Source: Citrus sinensis (lineage: Eukaryota > Streptophyta > Magnoliopsida > Sapindales > Rutaceae). Taken from it: DNA of 64,000 bases. The stretch's first letter is position 1; each line of letters starts with the position of its first letter. Location: NCBI RefSeq assembly GCF_022201045.2, contig NC_068563.1:25827001-25891000 (forward strand). Reading direction: 5' to 3'. This document shows, in pieces, positions 1-12,158 of this stretch. The position numbers and the translations under genes are program-made. The notes beneath the pieces are model-generated. The model did not search any database, was not told where the DNA came from, and saw only the letters and a program-made list of their open reading frames with translations.

Positions 1-1082
1 AATAAGAATGGCTTTGATATGTGAAATTTTTGTCAAGTTTGAATGTTAGCTTTAGTAAAATACGAAATTCTTGGCCTTCAGCAATATAAAATGCGGTAAT
101 CCAGACTGAATATCTATGGTTGATACTTGTAATGACATTTTTTTATACAGTAGAGTTAATTTTGATTCTATTGTTTGGAAATGATATTCTTTATTAACAT
201 TAAAAAAAAAAAAAAGAGGGAGAAAAAATTAGAGTGAAAAGAAAGATATGCTACATCTTTAGATACAGTTGTTGAAAATATTGCTCTAAAAAAACCCAAC
301 TACGCATCCTCTTTTGAAAATTCAAGCCCTTTTTTTTTTTTTATCTTTTTTTCTTTTCGGTCCATGTTCGCTTTGTCTGCTATATATTAGTGTATGTTCC
401 TATCATTTCCCATTTTTCTTTTTCATTTACATGATTGACTATATAATAATGGCTCAATTTCTTTTGAAAGTATATAGTGCATAATATTTTGATTGCATGC
501 TTCACATTCATTAAAAGAGCATGATATAATGCATAATCCTTGAATCCTGAATTTATGTTCCTAAATTCTGCATCTCTTTGCTGCTTTTGTTACTTTGTAC
601 GACCACTTTTCTCATCTTCCCAATTTCATTTTCCGCTCATAAGGCTTGACCATCTACGGTTTCCAAGGTTTTAATTAACTTTTCTTAAATACCAAGTAAA
701 GTAGATGCCTCTGCTCTTGTAATCTGCTAAATTGTCTATTATAAACAGCAAATTTTGCTTGTACGATTTTGGCCCCTCCATGATTTATGCTAAGGGCACC
801 ATCGTGGTGAAGTACGTTTTTAATACACCAATTAAATAAAGTATATGTTTTTTTTTTAATTTAATTAATTAAATTATTCTTTTCAATTGAGATTTGATGG
901 ATTTAATCAGGGTTGTGATTGCGGTACCTAAGGGCATCGTATCCCTGATTTGAGCACCATCAAATGGTCAGATTTTTTTATCATCTAATAATGCACAAAG
1001 TTATGACTATAATTACTCTAGAGATATCGTATTCTACAGCTTTAGAACCATTAGATAATTAATCGGATTTTGTAAACTTTTA
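1..1082. other. AT-rich intergenic DNA, no gene seen
   Basis: No open frame with recognisable protein similarity is present. The stretch has several A/T homopolymers (near 204, 330 and 850) and TTAATTAA-type runs. No promoter or RNA gene could be assigned. Confidence 0.6.
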
Positions 1083-1280
1083 ATGCATGTTTAGTTGAAA
1101 AAAAAAAAAAGAAAGAGAAGAGGAATGAAAATAAAAGAGGACAAGAGAAAATAAGAGTAAAGAAAAGATCAATTCCAATTTCATTATTTACTTCAAATCA
1201 TCTGTTCTTCTATTTTTTTTTCTTCCTTTTTCATTTCCTCTTCTCTTCTTTCTTCTCGTTTCTTCTAACAAGACATGCCA
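1083..1280. repeat. Candidate small foldback MITE
   Basis: The left end (TGCATGTTTAGTTGAA followed by an A/G-rich arm) is the approximate reverse complement of the right end (a T/C-rich arm followed by CTAACAAGACATGCC), giving imperfect terminal inverted repeats of about 50 bp around an AT-rich centre. TTA occurs just outside both ends (1080-1082 and 1281-1283), as expected for a Tourist/Harbinger-type target duplication. A partial second copy of the right arm lies at about 1290-1325. The arms are purine/pyrimidine-rich, so part of the match may be low complexity. Confidence 0.45.
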
Positions 1281-1325
1281 TTATTGATTTTCTTTTCATT
1301 TCTTCTAACGAAACGTCCATGCACT

Positions 1326-2433
1326 GGCTATGAGGGTGGGTGCCACGGTCGGACCCTTTGAACATACAGAATCAGATTTTGAATCTCATAAACAAACAAC
1401 GAAGTTCACCAGCATTTGCACAAATTGCGTTTGCACCGACAGATTTCTTTAATAAAACAGTTTATCAAGATATTGAATGAAAAAGACAAGTGGCGAAACC
1501 CGAAAATCACATCAAAGCCATCGTGTCAGATATATTTTAGAATTGGAGGAGCAGAATCATCAAATCAGCCAAGAAAATACCCCACTTTGATCTTTGAAAG
1601 CGAAGCCGGGCCTCCCACTAATAAGGCTTTTCCACCATCAAGACACTGTTGGCTCCTAAAAATAAATAAACCCTCTGTTGGAAAAGGAAATGTATGCATC
1701 ATACATAATTCATAATCAAATCATAATTAACCGCTGCAACTACGTTGATAGTTTTCATTTATGCTTATGGACTCAACACAAGTACATAACACACTTAATC
1801 TTGCTGTCTCAGCTAAGTAATCGAAAAGCCACTGCTATAATTGCAAGCCCGTGAAAACCATGATACCGCAAATAATTGATGAAGCTTTTCCCCATGCATG
1901 GATTATAATATCTTTCCCAGGTCCTACAAAAGCTTTTACATCATCTAACCCAACTAAACAAAAATAAAGAAATAAACCTTTGCCTGTACTGTAAGATTCA
2001 GGATGTTACCAATGTTTTTTTATTATTACTTTTCTCAATGTTTTACGTCTTACCTTTTTCTTCTATAATGACTGATTCATATGCAAATAATGTTATCATG
2101 ATGCTTCGAATGAAAGAAACATGTTTCAGCACTTGTTTGAAGTGATAAAATACAGAACAACTCAATGTGTGAAGAACAAGAAGAATGGATAGTTATAATC
2201 ATACTTACAATGAAACTCTATGTGATTTCCTAGCATCTTGAAGGCATAAACATCACAGGCACAGTAACATATATCATAATAATGTACACAACGTATCATA
2301 AAAAACAAGACCAACCTGGAAATCTTTCTGCAGAAAACCATCCCTGACGAACATGATACATTGGGCGCTAAATCACCCAAGAATATCTAAGACTAGCAAC
2401 TATAAAATAAGTATACAAGTGGCACATGCTTCA
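1326..2433. other. Intergenic DNA and probable 3' UTR of the BED/hAT gene
   Basis: No convincing gene. An open frame of 99 codons on the plus strand (1416-1715) has no recognisable domain. The part nearest 2434 probably includes the 3' UTR of the minus-strand gene that ends there. The poly(A) site cannot be fixed by eye. Confidence 0.4.
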
Positions 2434-4344
2434 TCACAATTTGTCATGGATATTTACAATCTCCATTGTTTGATCAAGATGCATATTATCCCATGTCTTT
2501 ACTCCTGACGGATAGCCAAAATACATATTTCTTTGGCTAGATGGGGAACTTAAATTCACATTTCTCTGGTTATGCAGTCTGAGATTGTTTCGAACAAAAA
2601 TAAGATCTTCAGGCCTTTCCACACCAGACCTGTTGGCTGCTTCTCGACATGGGAAATCATTATCTTGCCAGATTTCTTGACATATTGCAACACTTGAAAC
2701 CTGACTCAGAACCTTTATGGCTAGTGTCTGCAAATGCGAAATTTCAAAACCAAAGTTTTCCCACCATGCAACTGGTTCCATTTTGTCTCTAAAATCAACA
2801 GCATCTTCCTCTCCCAGCGATCCCTCTAGTCGCCAGTAAGAGCTGAGCTGCTCTCTAAGAATCCGCCTGGTTGCACTGTCAGACTCGTATCTTTCTAGAG
2901 TAGATTTCCAACCCCGCATTACAGTTTTATCCTTGTTTTGACCTCTTCCGAAATATCTAGGGTTTAGTATATAACCAGCAGCATGAAGAGGAGAAAATAA
3001 TGCATCCCATCTGTTTTCTGTCAGAACTTCCAACTGATTCAATGCAGTGGCATCAATTCCTTTCATTCTAACAGCCTCGAGTGCCTGAAACCGCCAATCA
3101 TATACAGCACCCATGACAGATTTATCAATATCAAATGTAGCCAGTAATCTCACAAAAGGCTCACATAACTGCAAGAACAAATGAGCCTTGCCCCAAAAAT
3201 CATCACCTAAAATAGCAGATTCAACAATTCCATGGTCCCCTGGCATACTAAGCTTCCATTGCTTAAACTCTTCACTAACAACTGCCTCCTGAAGTACTTG
3301 CTTTAGCTCAATAATCCTCTGGACAAAGCAGTATGAAGGTGCAATTTTTGTGGAAACTTGGTCAGAGCTCTCTTTTAGATTATGAGGAAAAAGACATGGA
3401 TAGGCATGCTGGTAATACATTATGTGCTGCTCAATCCTCTTAGCACACAATACGGTAGATTTTATCCACTCAAGGCTAGCTATTTCTTCCATGAACATGT
3501 GGATAGATTGTAAAGTACAAGGAGACAAAAATATATGAGGGAACTTGGACAAGACAAGGGATTCATAAGATTTACAAGCGTGACCTAAATGTGAGATTAT
3601 TTGAAGTACATTTTTAGGCCCAACTTCCAGAATTGCATCACTGAGAACAGTAATGAACAAATTCTCTGCCTCATCAGTATCATCTAAATCTAATGCTTTC
3701 AAGAAGACAAGTCCCCTTGGACTTGAGACAAATATACCAGTGGGGAAGCAGCCAAGTCTACCATCTAAGCTACTGACACACAATATTGTACATCCTGTGT
3801 GAGGCCAAGATTCCCTGACTGAAGCGATGAATTTCTCAATCTTTCCTTTCTCTTTACTTAAAAATGAGTCGGACAGATTTTCTAGCGATGGGAGATCATA
3901 TCCATGGCCAAAAGCAGCAATTGATCTCACCATTTCCAGAAAGTAAGGAGAGTTGACAACATTGACATTCAGTCCAGCAGCATAGAAAAATCTAGCTACC
4001 ATCTCATCAACATCTTCTTTAGATATGGCTTTTGATACAATGCTTGACTGGCATGCCCTAATGCGTTTACCATGCTTTGCAATCCCAGAAGTCCTTTTCT
4101 TTTTCCGAGCAATGCGTTCCTCTTCAAGGATCTGGAATGTTTCTCTCATAGACCTGTCTATTGCAGGACAGCTTTTGACCCCAACACCTGAGAAACCCAG
4201 AAGGTGAGCTCTAACACGAGAATAAGATCCATTATATCGTAGATTGCAGTGGTTGCATTTCCACCTCTTAGTACCACTTCCTCGCTCAAACCCACCAAAC
4301 ACACTAACGTGTTCCCATCCCCATTTATCAGATTCTGATGGCAT
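2434..4344 (-). CDS. hAT-transposase-derived BED zinc-finger protein
   Basis: Single-exon open frame of 636 residues from the ATG at 4344 (MPSESDKW). An in-frame ATG at 4395 would add 17 hydrophobic residues but lies upstream of a likely 3' splice site at 4362/4361, so 4344 is preferred. The N-terminus is a plant BED-type finger with Cys30, Cys33, His47 and Cys59 in the context RWKCNHC and RVRAHLL. The middle resembles the DUF659/hAT transposase core. The C-terminus has the hAT dimerisation signature (PVAWWENFGFEISHLQTLA, then SSVAICQ and PEDLIFVRNNLRLHN). No terminal inverted repeats were seen around it, which fits a domesticated host gene acting as a DNA-binding nuclear protein rather than an active element. 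The biological target is unknown. Family assignment is firm; domestication is inference. Confidence 0.85.
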   Translation of the reverse strand: MPSESDKWGWEHVSVFGGFERGSGTKRWKCNHCNLRYNGSYSRVRAHLLGFSGVGVKSCPAIDRSMRETFQILEEERIARKKKRTSGIAKHGKRIRACQSSIVSKAISKEDVDEMVARFFYAAGLNVNVVNSPYFLEMVRSIAAFGHGYDLPSLENLSDSFLSKEKGKIEKFIASVRESWPHTGCTILCVSSLDGRLGCFPTGIFVSSPRGLVFLKALDLDDTDEAENLFITVLSDAILEVGPKNVLQIISHLGHACKSYESLVLSKFPHIFLSPCTLQSIHMFMEEIASLEWIKSTVLCAKRIEQHIMYYQHAYPCLFPHNLKESSDQVSTKIAPSYCFVQRIIELKQVLQEAVVSEEFKQWKLSMPGDHGIVESAILGDDFWGKAHLFLQLCEPFVRLLATFDIDKSVMGAVYDWRFQALEAVRMKGIDATALNQLEVLTENRWDALFSPLHAAGYILNPRYFGRGQNKDKTVMRGWKSTLERYESDSATRRILREQLSSYWRLEGSLGEEDAVDFRDKMEPVAWWENFGFEISHLQTLAIKVLSQVSSVAICQEIWQDNDFPCREAANRSGVERPEDLIFVRNNLRLHNQRNVNLSSPSSQRNMYFGYPSGVKTWDNMHLDQTMEIVNIHDKL

Positions 4345-6002
4345 GATCCAGAGCCTGATTACTATTTGAATTGAAAAAAAAAGGGCAAGAGACATCTGTT
4401 AATATCCTTCCTACCAAAGAATGGTACAGCAATCAAGATATGGACTATAGCAGAAGCATTTAGAGCTCTGTTAAAAGGGATGATACCCCTTGGAAATGAA
4501 ATCACTTTTTCTGCAACATAAAGCTACTATGCCATACAACAATTTCCCAAAAAGTTTCCATCGATTTGGATACAAATAGAAGTAATGAATAGAGTTGACA
4601 GATAAAATAATAAACCAATAATATACAGAAGGAGGAAATCGTAAAGAGAGGAAAACATGGGGAGAATTAGAGAAAGAACAGTTAGTTACGCATAATGCAA
4701 TCAATGTAGTCCAGGCCTTTCTGACCCAATAAGCTTATATCTAGATTAAAAAAACATTTACCATAAAAAGTAAAGAACTCTGTAACTCTTTCTCAAGCAA
4801 GACCTTGTACTCAGCTTGAAGCATAAAGCAGTAAAAGGAGCATGAACTAGAAGTTTGGTGATTTGTATCCTAACTGATCTTCCAACTTCTCATAGGGTAT
4901 CACAATTAGCTTCCTAGTATCACAAGTGTAATGACAAGTAATTTCCATATGCTTAATTTCTCAAGAACACATGATTACTACGGCAAATATAGCAACCTGT
5001 CATCAAATTACAGAGTAGAGGGAATCTCAACAGACACATCACAGAGCACATACTAGAACACTGACACTTCTTAAGTTATATGAGCCATAGCATGTGTTGA
5101 GTCAAATATGATCTGACTTTGTAATTGAGCATTTATCTCTGTCCGAGAACAGTTTTAAAAGGTTTTCTGTTTTACTCTTCTTAAAATATACAAGAACAGA
5201 AAATTCTTCTCTCTCCGAAGAACAGAAGGAAACACAAAATTGCATGTACCATCATCCATCCGTTAATGCTAGGTGTCACCTTCTCTTTTCCAATGCTCAT
5301 GTTTCTCTTCAAATTCTCATACTTGTCAGTTTGACACAACTCAAAACCAACTAGTTTGATTCTCACTTCACCCTGTCTTATCCTTCTAAGTATCCTGAAA
5401 GTTGAATCAATCTCTTCTCTTTTGCATTTGCATTGAACAAATGTTTTCGTAGCATACGACTAGATCATCACATAAAACACCCCTTCATCTTTTACTCCAG
5501 TCAACACATTAGTTAAAACATAAAATCTACAATCTATCTTTGCTCGTATGATCCTTTATACACATAACACTTCTTTTCTTACGATTCTCTATGCACTTGA
5601 CACTTCTTTCTTGTTCTAAAGGTGACATGTTGCTAAGATAACAACAAGGGGAAAAAAATTAAATTGATTAAAAGTTATTTCAAATATTAAAATTAATTTC
5701 CATGACTACCCACAGGTTAAGCAAAATCCTGATTAATTTATCCCATGTTACTTTTAACATTATTTTTGTGTTCGATCATCAGTACCCAGATTCTAATTCA
5801 ATCTCCAAAATTCAAAAACACAGTATAAATTCCAGAAAATTCTCCAATTTTTTAATCACTTCTTAGAACCCCTTACTAATTTTCACATAATTTTAATTAA
5901 TATTTCCAGAAATAACAAGATTGGCGAATGGATAAATATTGACATGGGATTGTTTGAAAAAGATGAGGAGCTAAATAACATTAAGTGATTGAAATTATTT
6001 AC
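4345..6002 (-). other. Probable 5' UTR intron of the BED/hAT gene
   Basis: No coding similarity was found. A good 3' splice site (pyrimidine-rich tract, then CAAATAG) lies at 4362, just upstream of the ATG at 4344, and a good 5' splice site (CAAG then GTAAAT on the minus strand) lies at 6003/6002. The segment therefore looks like a 1.6 kb intron in the 5' leader. Without transcripts this stays a proposal. Confidence 0.4.
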
Positions 6003-6105
6003 CTTGTGGCGGGATTTTGCCAAGGCTTTGAGATTGTGCTCGTCGAAACCCGCGTTTCTTTCGCTTGTTATGTTAAAAGAAACTTGAAACTTCAGCGTAC
6101 AGACT
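6003..6105 (-). promoter_or_regulatory. Candidate non-coding first exon of the BED/hAT gene
   Basis: GC-richer block read on the minus strand (includes GCGGGTTTCGACGAGC), ending at a consensus donor CAAG/GTAAAT at 6003/6002. Plant 5' leader exons often look like this. The upstream border is approximate and no TATA box was assigned. Confidence 0.35.
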
Positions 6106-6166
6106 GTACCGATTCGTTTTTTTTTTTTTTTTTTTTGGAGAGTCCGACTTTCGGTCTTTTTTATTA

Positions 6167-8071
6167 GGGTCCCTCTATAATGCTGTAATTTATTTACAGC
6201 ATTAATAATATTTCAATAATGTAATATTAGATTTAATCAATGGTACATGATATTTGTATTTAAATAATTTACAAATAATTGTAATCGCTTTGTTAAGGAG
6301 TGAAAAAATGGAGAATTTTTGTAAAATAGCTCTTACCACCTTGGAGTTTGAAACAATTTCACTTGAATGGTATGTTTTATTTAAAAATCACTTTTCATTC
6401 CTCTTTGCCATTTGTAATGTGATATTTTTTTTTAACATAAATGTTTAAAAATCTATTACTACTAAGTATAAGATATAATATCTAATAGATTATCTAACAC
6501 AAATCAAATAAATAAGTTGTAATTATAAAATTTATATACGGTGTAACACCAATAAACAACATAAGATCATATATTTAAGTAAATATCATAAATTACTTCA
6601 ATAAACTCATGGGTAAGATTGTTTGTAATCTAAAAAATAATTGATCACTCATACTTTAGTAAATTTAATATCGCATAAAATACCCATTATTTAGTATACT
6701 ATCAAGGACCATTGTATAGTGGATCATAAGGTATGTATAGTTTTTAACACCCATTTAGCATACTTATTCCATGAAATTATGATTTATGTTACAAAATATT
6801 TTTACATAGTAGAAAATTATCCAAACTTTATAAAATCTAAGTTTCACGATCATATATATTTTCATTTTCTGTTTAAATATCCCTTTATTAATTTCATAAA
6901 AGTTAAATATAACATATTCATAATTAGCTTTAGTTTATGAATCATGACAGAATTTTTTTTATTGATATTCTTTTATTGTAATTGTAAAATTTTATGGTAC
7001 TAAGAGTCATTGCTCTTCTTATTATGATAATTAATGGTAGTAATAAATAAAATATTACCTCTATTAATATTTACATGGAAAAGAATAAGAAAAAATTTCT
7101 TTAAATATTTTACATTTTCATTATAAAAACATGGTTTGGGATTTTTAACTTAAATTTTGATACAAAATTTGAGCTATTAATCTCTCACAATCTAATGGTT
7201 AATAGCGAAAGTCAAAAAAACTTTTTATGATAGTATCATTGAACTGCATGAAGTTAATAATTTACATTTTATGTTAAAAATTTAAGTTAAAAAAACCTAA
7301 CTCTAAAAGTATATACCAAAGCCATCATGTGGTTATATACGCATATATATTTTTTTCAATTATAGTTGTTAAATAAAATATTTCTACTTTGTTGTTGCTC
7401 ATAGTATCATTAATAAAACATTGATCAAATAATTAATTACTATACCTTCTATGATCATTATTGTTTAAGTATTAATAATTTTATAATTGAATTCATACAA
7501 TACAAATTATTATAAGGCCTCAAAGAATAATGTTATATAAAGTATTATTGAAATAACATTACCTGTTAATTACATTTATTTTGATGTATATATTTTTCTA
7601 ATACTAAATGTAAAACTAAAAAAATATGAAATTGTAAAATTATAGGTAGTACATAATAATTTTAAAAAAAAATTTTCATTTTGTTGATGACTTAAAAAAT
7701 ATTTATGAATTGATTGGATCAAAAATAATTTAAAGTATGAAGAAATACCACAACTTGCAAATTACTAGTTACATAATTACTTATCCATTAAAATTAAATT
7801 AATGGTCAAGATTTTAATATTTATATCCAATGATCCCATTATTAATTATGGGATTTTTATCCTAACATAATACAAATTTTCTTTTATCAATTAATTAAAA
7901 TAAAAAATATATATATTAACTTACTACCTAAAGGTTACTTGTTATTCTTTAACTAACTAATTTTATCAATTATACTAAATAAATGGTAGAGATTAAAAAA
8001 GTTAAATTTAAAAGTTCATAACAATCCCATATTAATATTGTAAAAACTCATACAGCATCATAGAGAAATCC
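6167..8071. mobile_element. Non-autonomous TIR element, possibly MULE-like, about 1.9 kb
   Basis: The left end (GGGTCCCTCTATAATGCTG) and the reverse complement of the right end (GGATTTCTCTATGATGCTG) match, and weaker similarity continues for about 50 bp. Both ends are flanked by the identical 9-mer TTTTTATTA (6158-6166 and 8072-8080). A 9-bp target duplication points to the Mutator-like superfamily. The interior is very AT-rich without any transposase-like open frame. Because the 9-mer is T-rich, chance agreement is possible, but the paired tips argue against it. Confidence 0.55.
7133..7306. repeat. Possible nested small MITE
   Basis: The left end GGGATTTTTAACTTAAATTTTG and the reverse complement of the right end GGTTTTTTTAACTTAAATTTTT form inverted repeats about 170 bp apart inside the larger AT-rich element. 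The borders and target duplication are unclear. Confidence 0.35.
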
Positions 8072-8080
8072 TTTTTATTA

Positions 8081-9187
8081 CCGGATTGTTTGGTTGTGGC
8101 TTTTGCCGCACCAATATTATACTGGGTTTGAGTGATATAATTTTACAAACAATTATTGTTTGGGAGGTATAATTTTGCAAACAATTACTGTTAGAATTTA
8201 TTTCACTCATAAAAATGCATGTGAGTTCGAATTAACACTCAAAAGAGTGGAGACGGTATTGAGTTACAATTAAATTAAATAATAAAATAAAATAATTAAA
8301 AAAATTATTGAGCTAGGGAGAACTTCCAAGAGGGCTTTATTTTTTATATAAGACTAGAATTTTCTTCTTTTTTCTAGCATGTTTATTAATCGATCTTTTT
8401 TATAATAAATCAATCTCTATGAAAATAATCTGAGCACTCTTTATTGATAAGTTACTCTCTACTTTTATTTTCTTTCATTAATTATTTTACTACAAGATTG
8501 TGGTAGTATTTATTTTTTATTTGAAATCTGACTAAGTATAAATTTATCTGAAGTTTAAATGAGTTTGAACAAGATGTATTTGTTTTTTTTTTTAATATTT
8601 GAATATAAACAACATTTGTTTGTTTTTATTAATAAAAAATATCTTGAATGTGGTTATTTGACATATATATCTTAGTAAGTCAAAAAAGAAGATTAAGTTT
8701 TATAGTTTAGGAAATACTATAAAGATATTTTATATTATAGTTTTATATCTAATAGAGATATTTTCGAGATATATAATATTTACTTCCCATTCAAATCTTT
8801 TTTTTTTTTCGGTTAGGTAAAAATTACAAAAATTTATTTTTTCTATTCAGATGTGAATAAGTAAAAATCAGATATAAGTTACAAAAAAAAAAAAAAAACA
8901 TACAAATGTTAAAAAAGAATCCAAAATAAATAAAATTTGAACTTAGACATTTAGCAAACAAGCCCTATGTTTGTTGAGAAGATTGATATAGCCATGATTA
9001 TATTTTTAGTATTCTGTTACTTTTTATTTCTAAATGAGAAATTTTACTTTCTTAAAAAGTGATACATGTACCTATAATAATCATCAATAACAAGAGGAAA
9101 TCTTAAATAATTATATAATTAATCTCTAATAAATAAATTATTACTAGAACTCAAACTTGGGACTGGCCAGTAATTGGAAACTAGGAT
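8081..9187. other. AT-rich intergenic DNA with a short tandem duplication
   Basis: No gene seen. Two adjacent copies of a 26-bp unit (TATAATTTTRCAAACAATTA, then YTGTT) occur at about 8135-8161 and 8168-8193. The rest is low-complexity A/T sequence with homopolymers near 8590, 8800 and 8884. The end near 9188 probably holds the 3' UTR of the GDSL gene. Confidence 0.5.
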
Positions 9188-11491
9188 TTACGAAAAGGTT
9201 TTCTTCAAATCTTGAAGAATTGGAGGGGCCATGATCCTGTATGCTCTTTCTGAGGGATGGGCAGAGTCCCAAAATACAAATTCTGAAACATTATCACATG
9301 TGAAGGGAGTTAGCTGGTTACAAAGTATCACTGCCTCAAATAATCCAGTGCCGCAACATGATCTATCTGGAACTCTGAAGCCTGGAAAATAAATGTTAGT
9401 TAAACTTGCGTTCGCCGAAGTGCCGCAACATGTAAATGACACTTTATTTATTTTGTAAATGACGTGACATCTGACATATCAAGTATTAATAAGTTTTATA
9501 AGATTATCACATTATCACTTGATATACAAACTCTGCATGTACAATGATTTACCTGATTTCACTGGATTCTTGATGAGATCAAGCAAAGGGTTGTAGACAT
9601 CAACGTAGACAATCTTAGCTTGGGGAAGGGAGCTGTTGAGACTGTTTACCTCAGCCAACAGCTTGGAGTTGAATAACTGTGCTGCTCTGTTAGCGTTATC
9701 TCCACAAAACCTCATTGGCCCCCCATGTAGAGTTCTTATTATCGGTAAACAACCCAGTGGCAATGTACTCAAAACACCAATTTTTCGTACTCCGAGCCCA
9801 TATAAATCCTTCAAAGAAATTTGCATAATATAGTACTGAAAATATCAACTGCTTGACCCCTAAATAACGTACGACAGTTACAATGCAACGAAAACCTAGG
9901 TAGGTATTGTCTTTTCAACGTTGAGTAGAGGGTAAAATGCTGAATCCAATATGTCGATGCAAACAAAAGGATATATAACAGCATGATTCTTACCTTAATG
10001 AAAGTGGAAGTCCAGCTAACTAACAGAGAAGTGTAAGTAGGAACGTCGTATTGGAAAGCTCTTGAAGGAGTGTCTAAATAGATTATTGCAATGTCGTTAT
10101 TCCCTGCTGACAATAGAAACAAGCTGTTGGATATGGTTTTGTTTGCGCCCTCTTCTCCCACAACCCCTTTAAGCTTTCCTATGTACTCTTTGAAGTTTTT
10201 CAATTGATCAGACATCGATATTACTGACTGATCATCATTTTTTGGTAACATTCGAAAAATTAGGGGAAAAAAATTTAAAATTTAGCAAAAATGAGACACA
10301 TAACAATTGGGACATTAAATTGTAAAGAAAGATACAAATAAACTGGAATTAAAGTTTATATGCACCGTTAAACTGGATGTTAAGGTGTCCAATCCTGAGC
10401 CACCTGAAGCAAAACATACGCCGGTTGGGAGATCTTTACTTTGCAGATTTGGGTCTAGATAAGCCGGCACTGTCTCTTTAATTCCTAAGCCTTCAGCTGT
10501 AGAGAAGACAGGGAGATTAAACTATGATAAAATACTATTTGAGGCCTTCCTATGCAGCAGTGCTGGACTGCTGGTGCCAGGATTTAATTTGGTTCGGCGA
10601 GGGCGGTGATGAAAACAATAAAATTATGAAGGCCAAAACATAAAATTAGAAATTTGAGGGGGCAAACATAACATTCACACTAAACGGGTTAAATTTCACT
10701 AAAACCCCAAAGATATCTTAGTGTTACTTTTGCCTCCCAGGACTCGACAAGGTTCTGTCCCTATCCCTGCTTGCTTTTGAGTTTCTAGGAAATATACTTT
10801 TATGTCGGTTATTCAATGTCTTCTTGATTTGATGAAAATAGTTTCTTTAGAGATAGTTTTATGGAAATTTCAAAGAAAATTAGAGCTCTAAATTTTTTGA
10901 TGAAAATAGTTTCATGATTTTATTATCTTTTTAGAGCAAAATTAAAAGACATGTTGTTCAGAATCTTTAAAAGTTCATGAACCTCAAACCATAAGAGGAT
11001 TCTAATTCAAATTTTAGGTATTAATTAACTTTCCTTATCTTCTATACTCACAAATGTTGTAAAAAAAAATCAACAAGTTACCTTGAAATTTGATTAAATA
11101 ATTCTACTCTTACAAACTGATGCCATATGAATAAATAATGAATGTCACAGTGTAATAAGGATACTGTATATACAATCAATTGGAAAATACCAGCATCATG
11201 TATAAATAGGCGAGCTTTTGATCACATACCTATTAAATCAGTAAGAACTTTGCCATCGCAAAATCTTCCTGTAGGTTTTCCACCAATGAAATCCATTCCG
11301 TATGGAGGGAAATTACACTTTACTACTGAAATCAGATCGTTGTTGTTGCCTGTATCAAGGATTGAATCTCCAAACGCCATAAGTGCTGGAATTTCTTCAT
11401 TTTCCTGTAGCTCTCTAGATGCCTTTATGCAACACATCCACAAAACCATTATAGAAATTGGCAACAAAATTTTATAAGTAGCCGAAGACAT
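9188..11491 (-). CDS. GDSL esterase/lipase, EXL-type
   Basis: Five exons read on the minus strand: 11491-11230, 10496-10366, 10227-9994, 9808-9553 and 9381-9188. They sum to 1077 nt, or 358 residues plus stop, a usual size for plant GDSL lipases. All junctions are GT-AG and phase-consistent. The start [10 protein letters not shown] opens a hydrophobic signal peptide (about residues 1-24), so the enzyme is probably secreted to the wall or extracellular space. Block I is [12 protein letters not shown] with nucleophile Ser43. Block III is SAGNND. Block V is DSAHP with Asp333 and His336, completing the Ser-Asp-His triad. The motif [13 protein letters not shown] is typical of the EXL subgroup, as are DLIAEGLGI and STLPLGCLP. 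It likely hydrolyses acyl esters; the substrate is unknown. An alternative acceptor upstream of 9808 would add nine residues before DLYGLG, but the chosen one fits the family better. Confidence 0.9.
10497..11229 (-). other. Intron 1 of the GDSL gene with a repeat remnant
   Basis: This 733-nt intron holds no exon. Its part at about 10560-10770 (GGCCAAAACATAAAATTAG, TTTGAGGGGGCAAAC, CTCGACAAGG) resembles similar stretches at about 19500-19745, 22730-22870 and 33940-34070, and is probably a dispersed repeat. Confidence 0.4.
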
Positions 11492-11510
11492 GTTTTTAAA
11501 TTTATACATA

Positions 11511-11528
11511 AACACACACACACACACA
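11511..11528. repeat. (AC)n microsatellite
   Basis: Short uninterrupted AC run immediately upstream of the GDSL start codon, in its probable 5' leader or proximal promoter. Confidence 0.8.
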
Positions 11529-11689
11529 TGCACATATATACATGATGTTGCATGGCCTCTAAAAATCCGTTTCTCGACTAAACGGTTGTTCAAACTTGTA
11601 TTTAATTTTGGCTTTTTCTTGTTCTTGATTACCAATCGAGGGTCCTCGATGGGTTCTAAATACTTTAATTCGTTTTAATGTTTCAAACT

Positions 11690-12158
11690 CTATACTTAAT
11701 TCTTCGGAAATTTATTTTTATTCCAATTAGGTAAAGCAAACTCAATCTCCATCAAAACTGAATGATAATTATATAATTACACACACACGCGTAGTTTCTG
11801 TTAAATTTCTTTTACTGGTCTTTTGATTTTTTTTCCCCTTTTGATAAGTTAATTTTTCTTTATTGCATAGCCGTTACACAACAGATTGTGATTGTGACTA
11901 TCATATGATAGTTACAAAGTTTTAATCCACTATTTGTACAGATTAGTTAATGGTGATAATTTTTATACGAATGTTTAAGAATTAAGATGATATTCAGGTT
12001 TTAATTAAACCGATCATATAAACTGAAATTAAAATAAAAAATTTAAATACTAAAAAAAAATTATTTTTTATAATAAATTTATATTTTATATTTCTGTGAT
12101 CAAATATCAAGCAAATGAATCATTTACCATTCTTTTCTTTTATGTTAGAGATTTTTTA
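11690..12158. other. AT-rich intergenic DNA
   Basis: Upstream region of the GDSL gene. It has a short ACACACACGCG tract near 11782 and several A/T runs. No gene or specific regulatory element could be supported. Confidence 0.5.

Noticed and set aside
1416..1715. 99-codon plus-strand ORF
   Set aside because: No domain, no codon pattern or splice context; length is compatible with chance.
9806..9832. Extended GDSL exon 4 with nine extra residues (YYIMQISLK)
   Set aside because: The acceptor at 9809 gives the canonical FIKDLYGLG junction in phase; the upstream one adds residues absent from the family.
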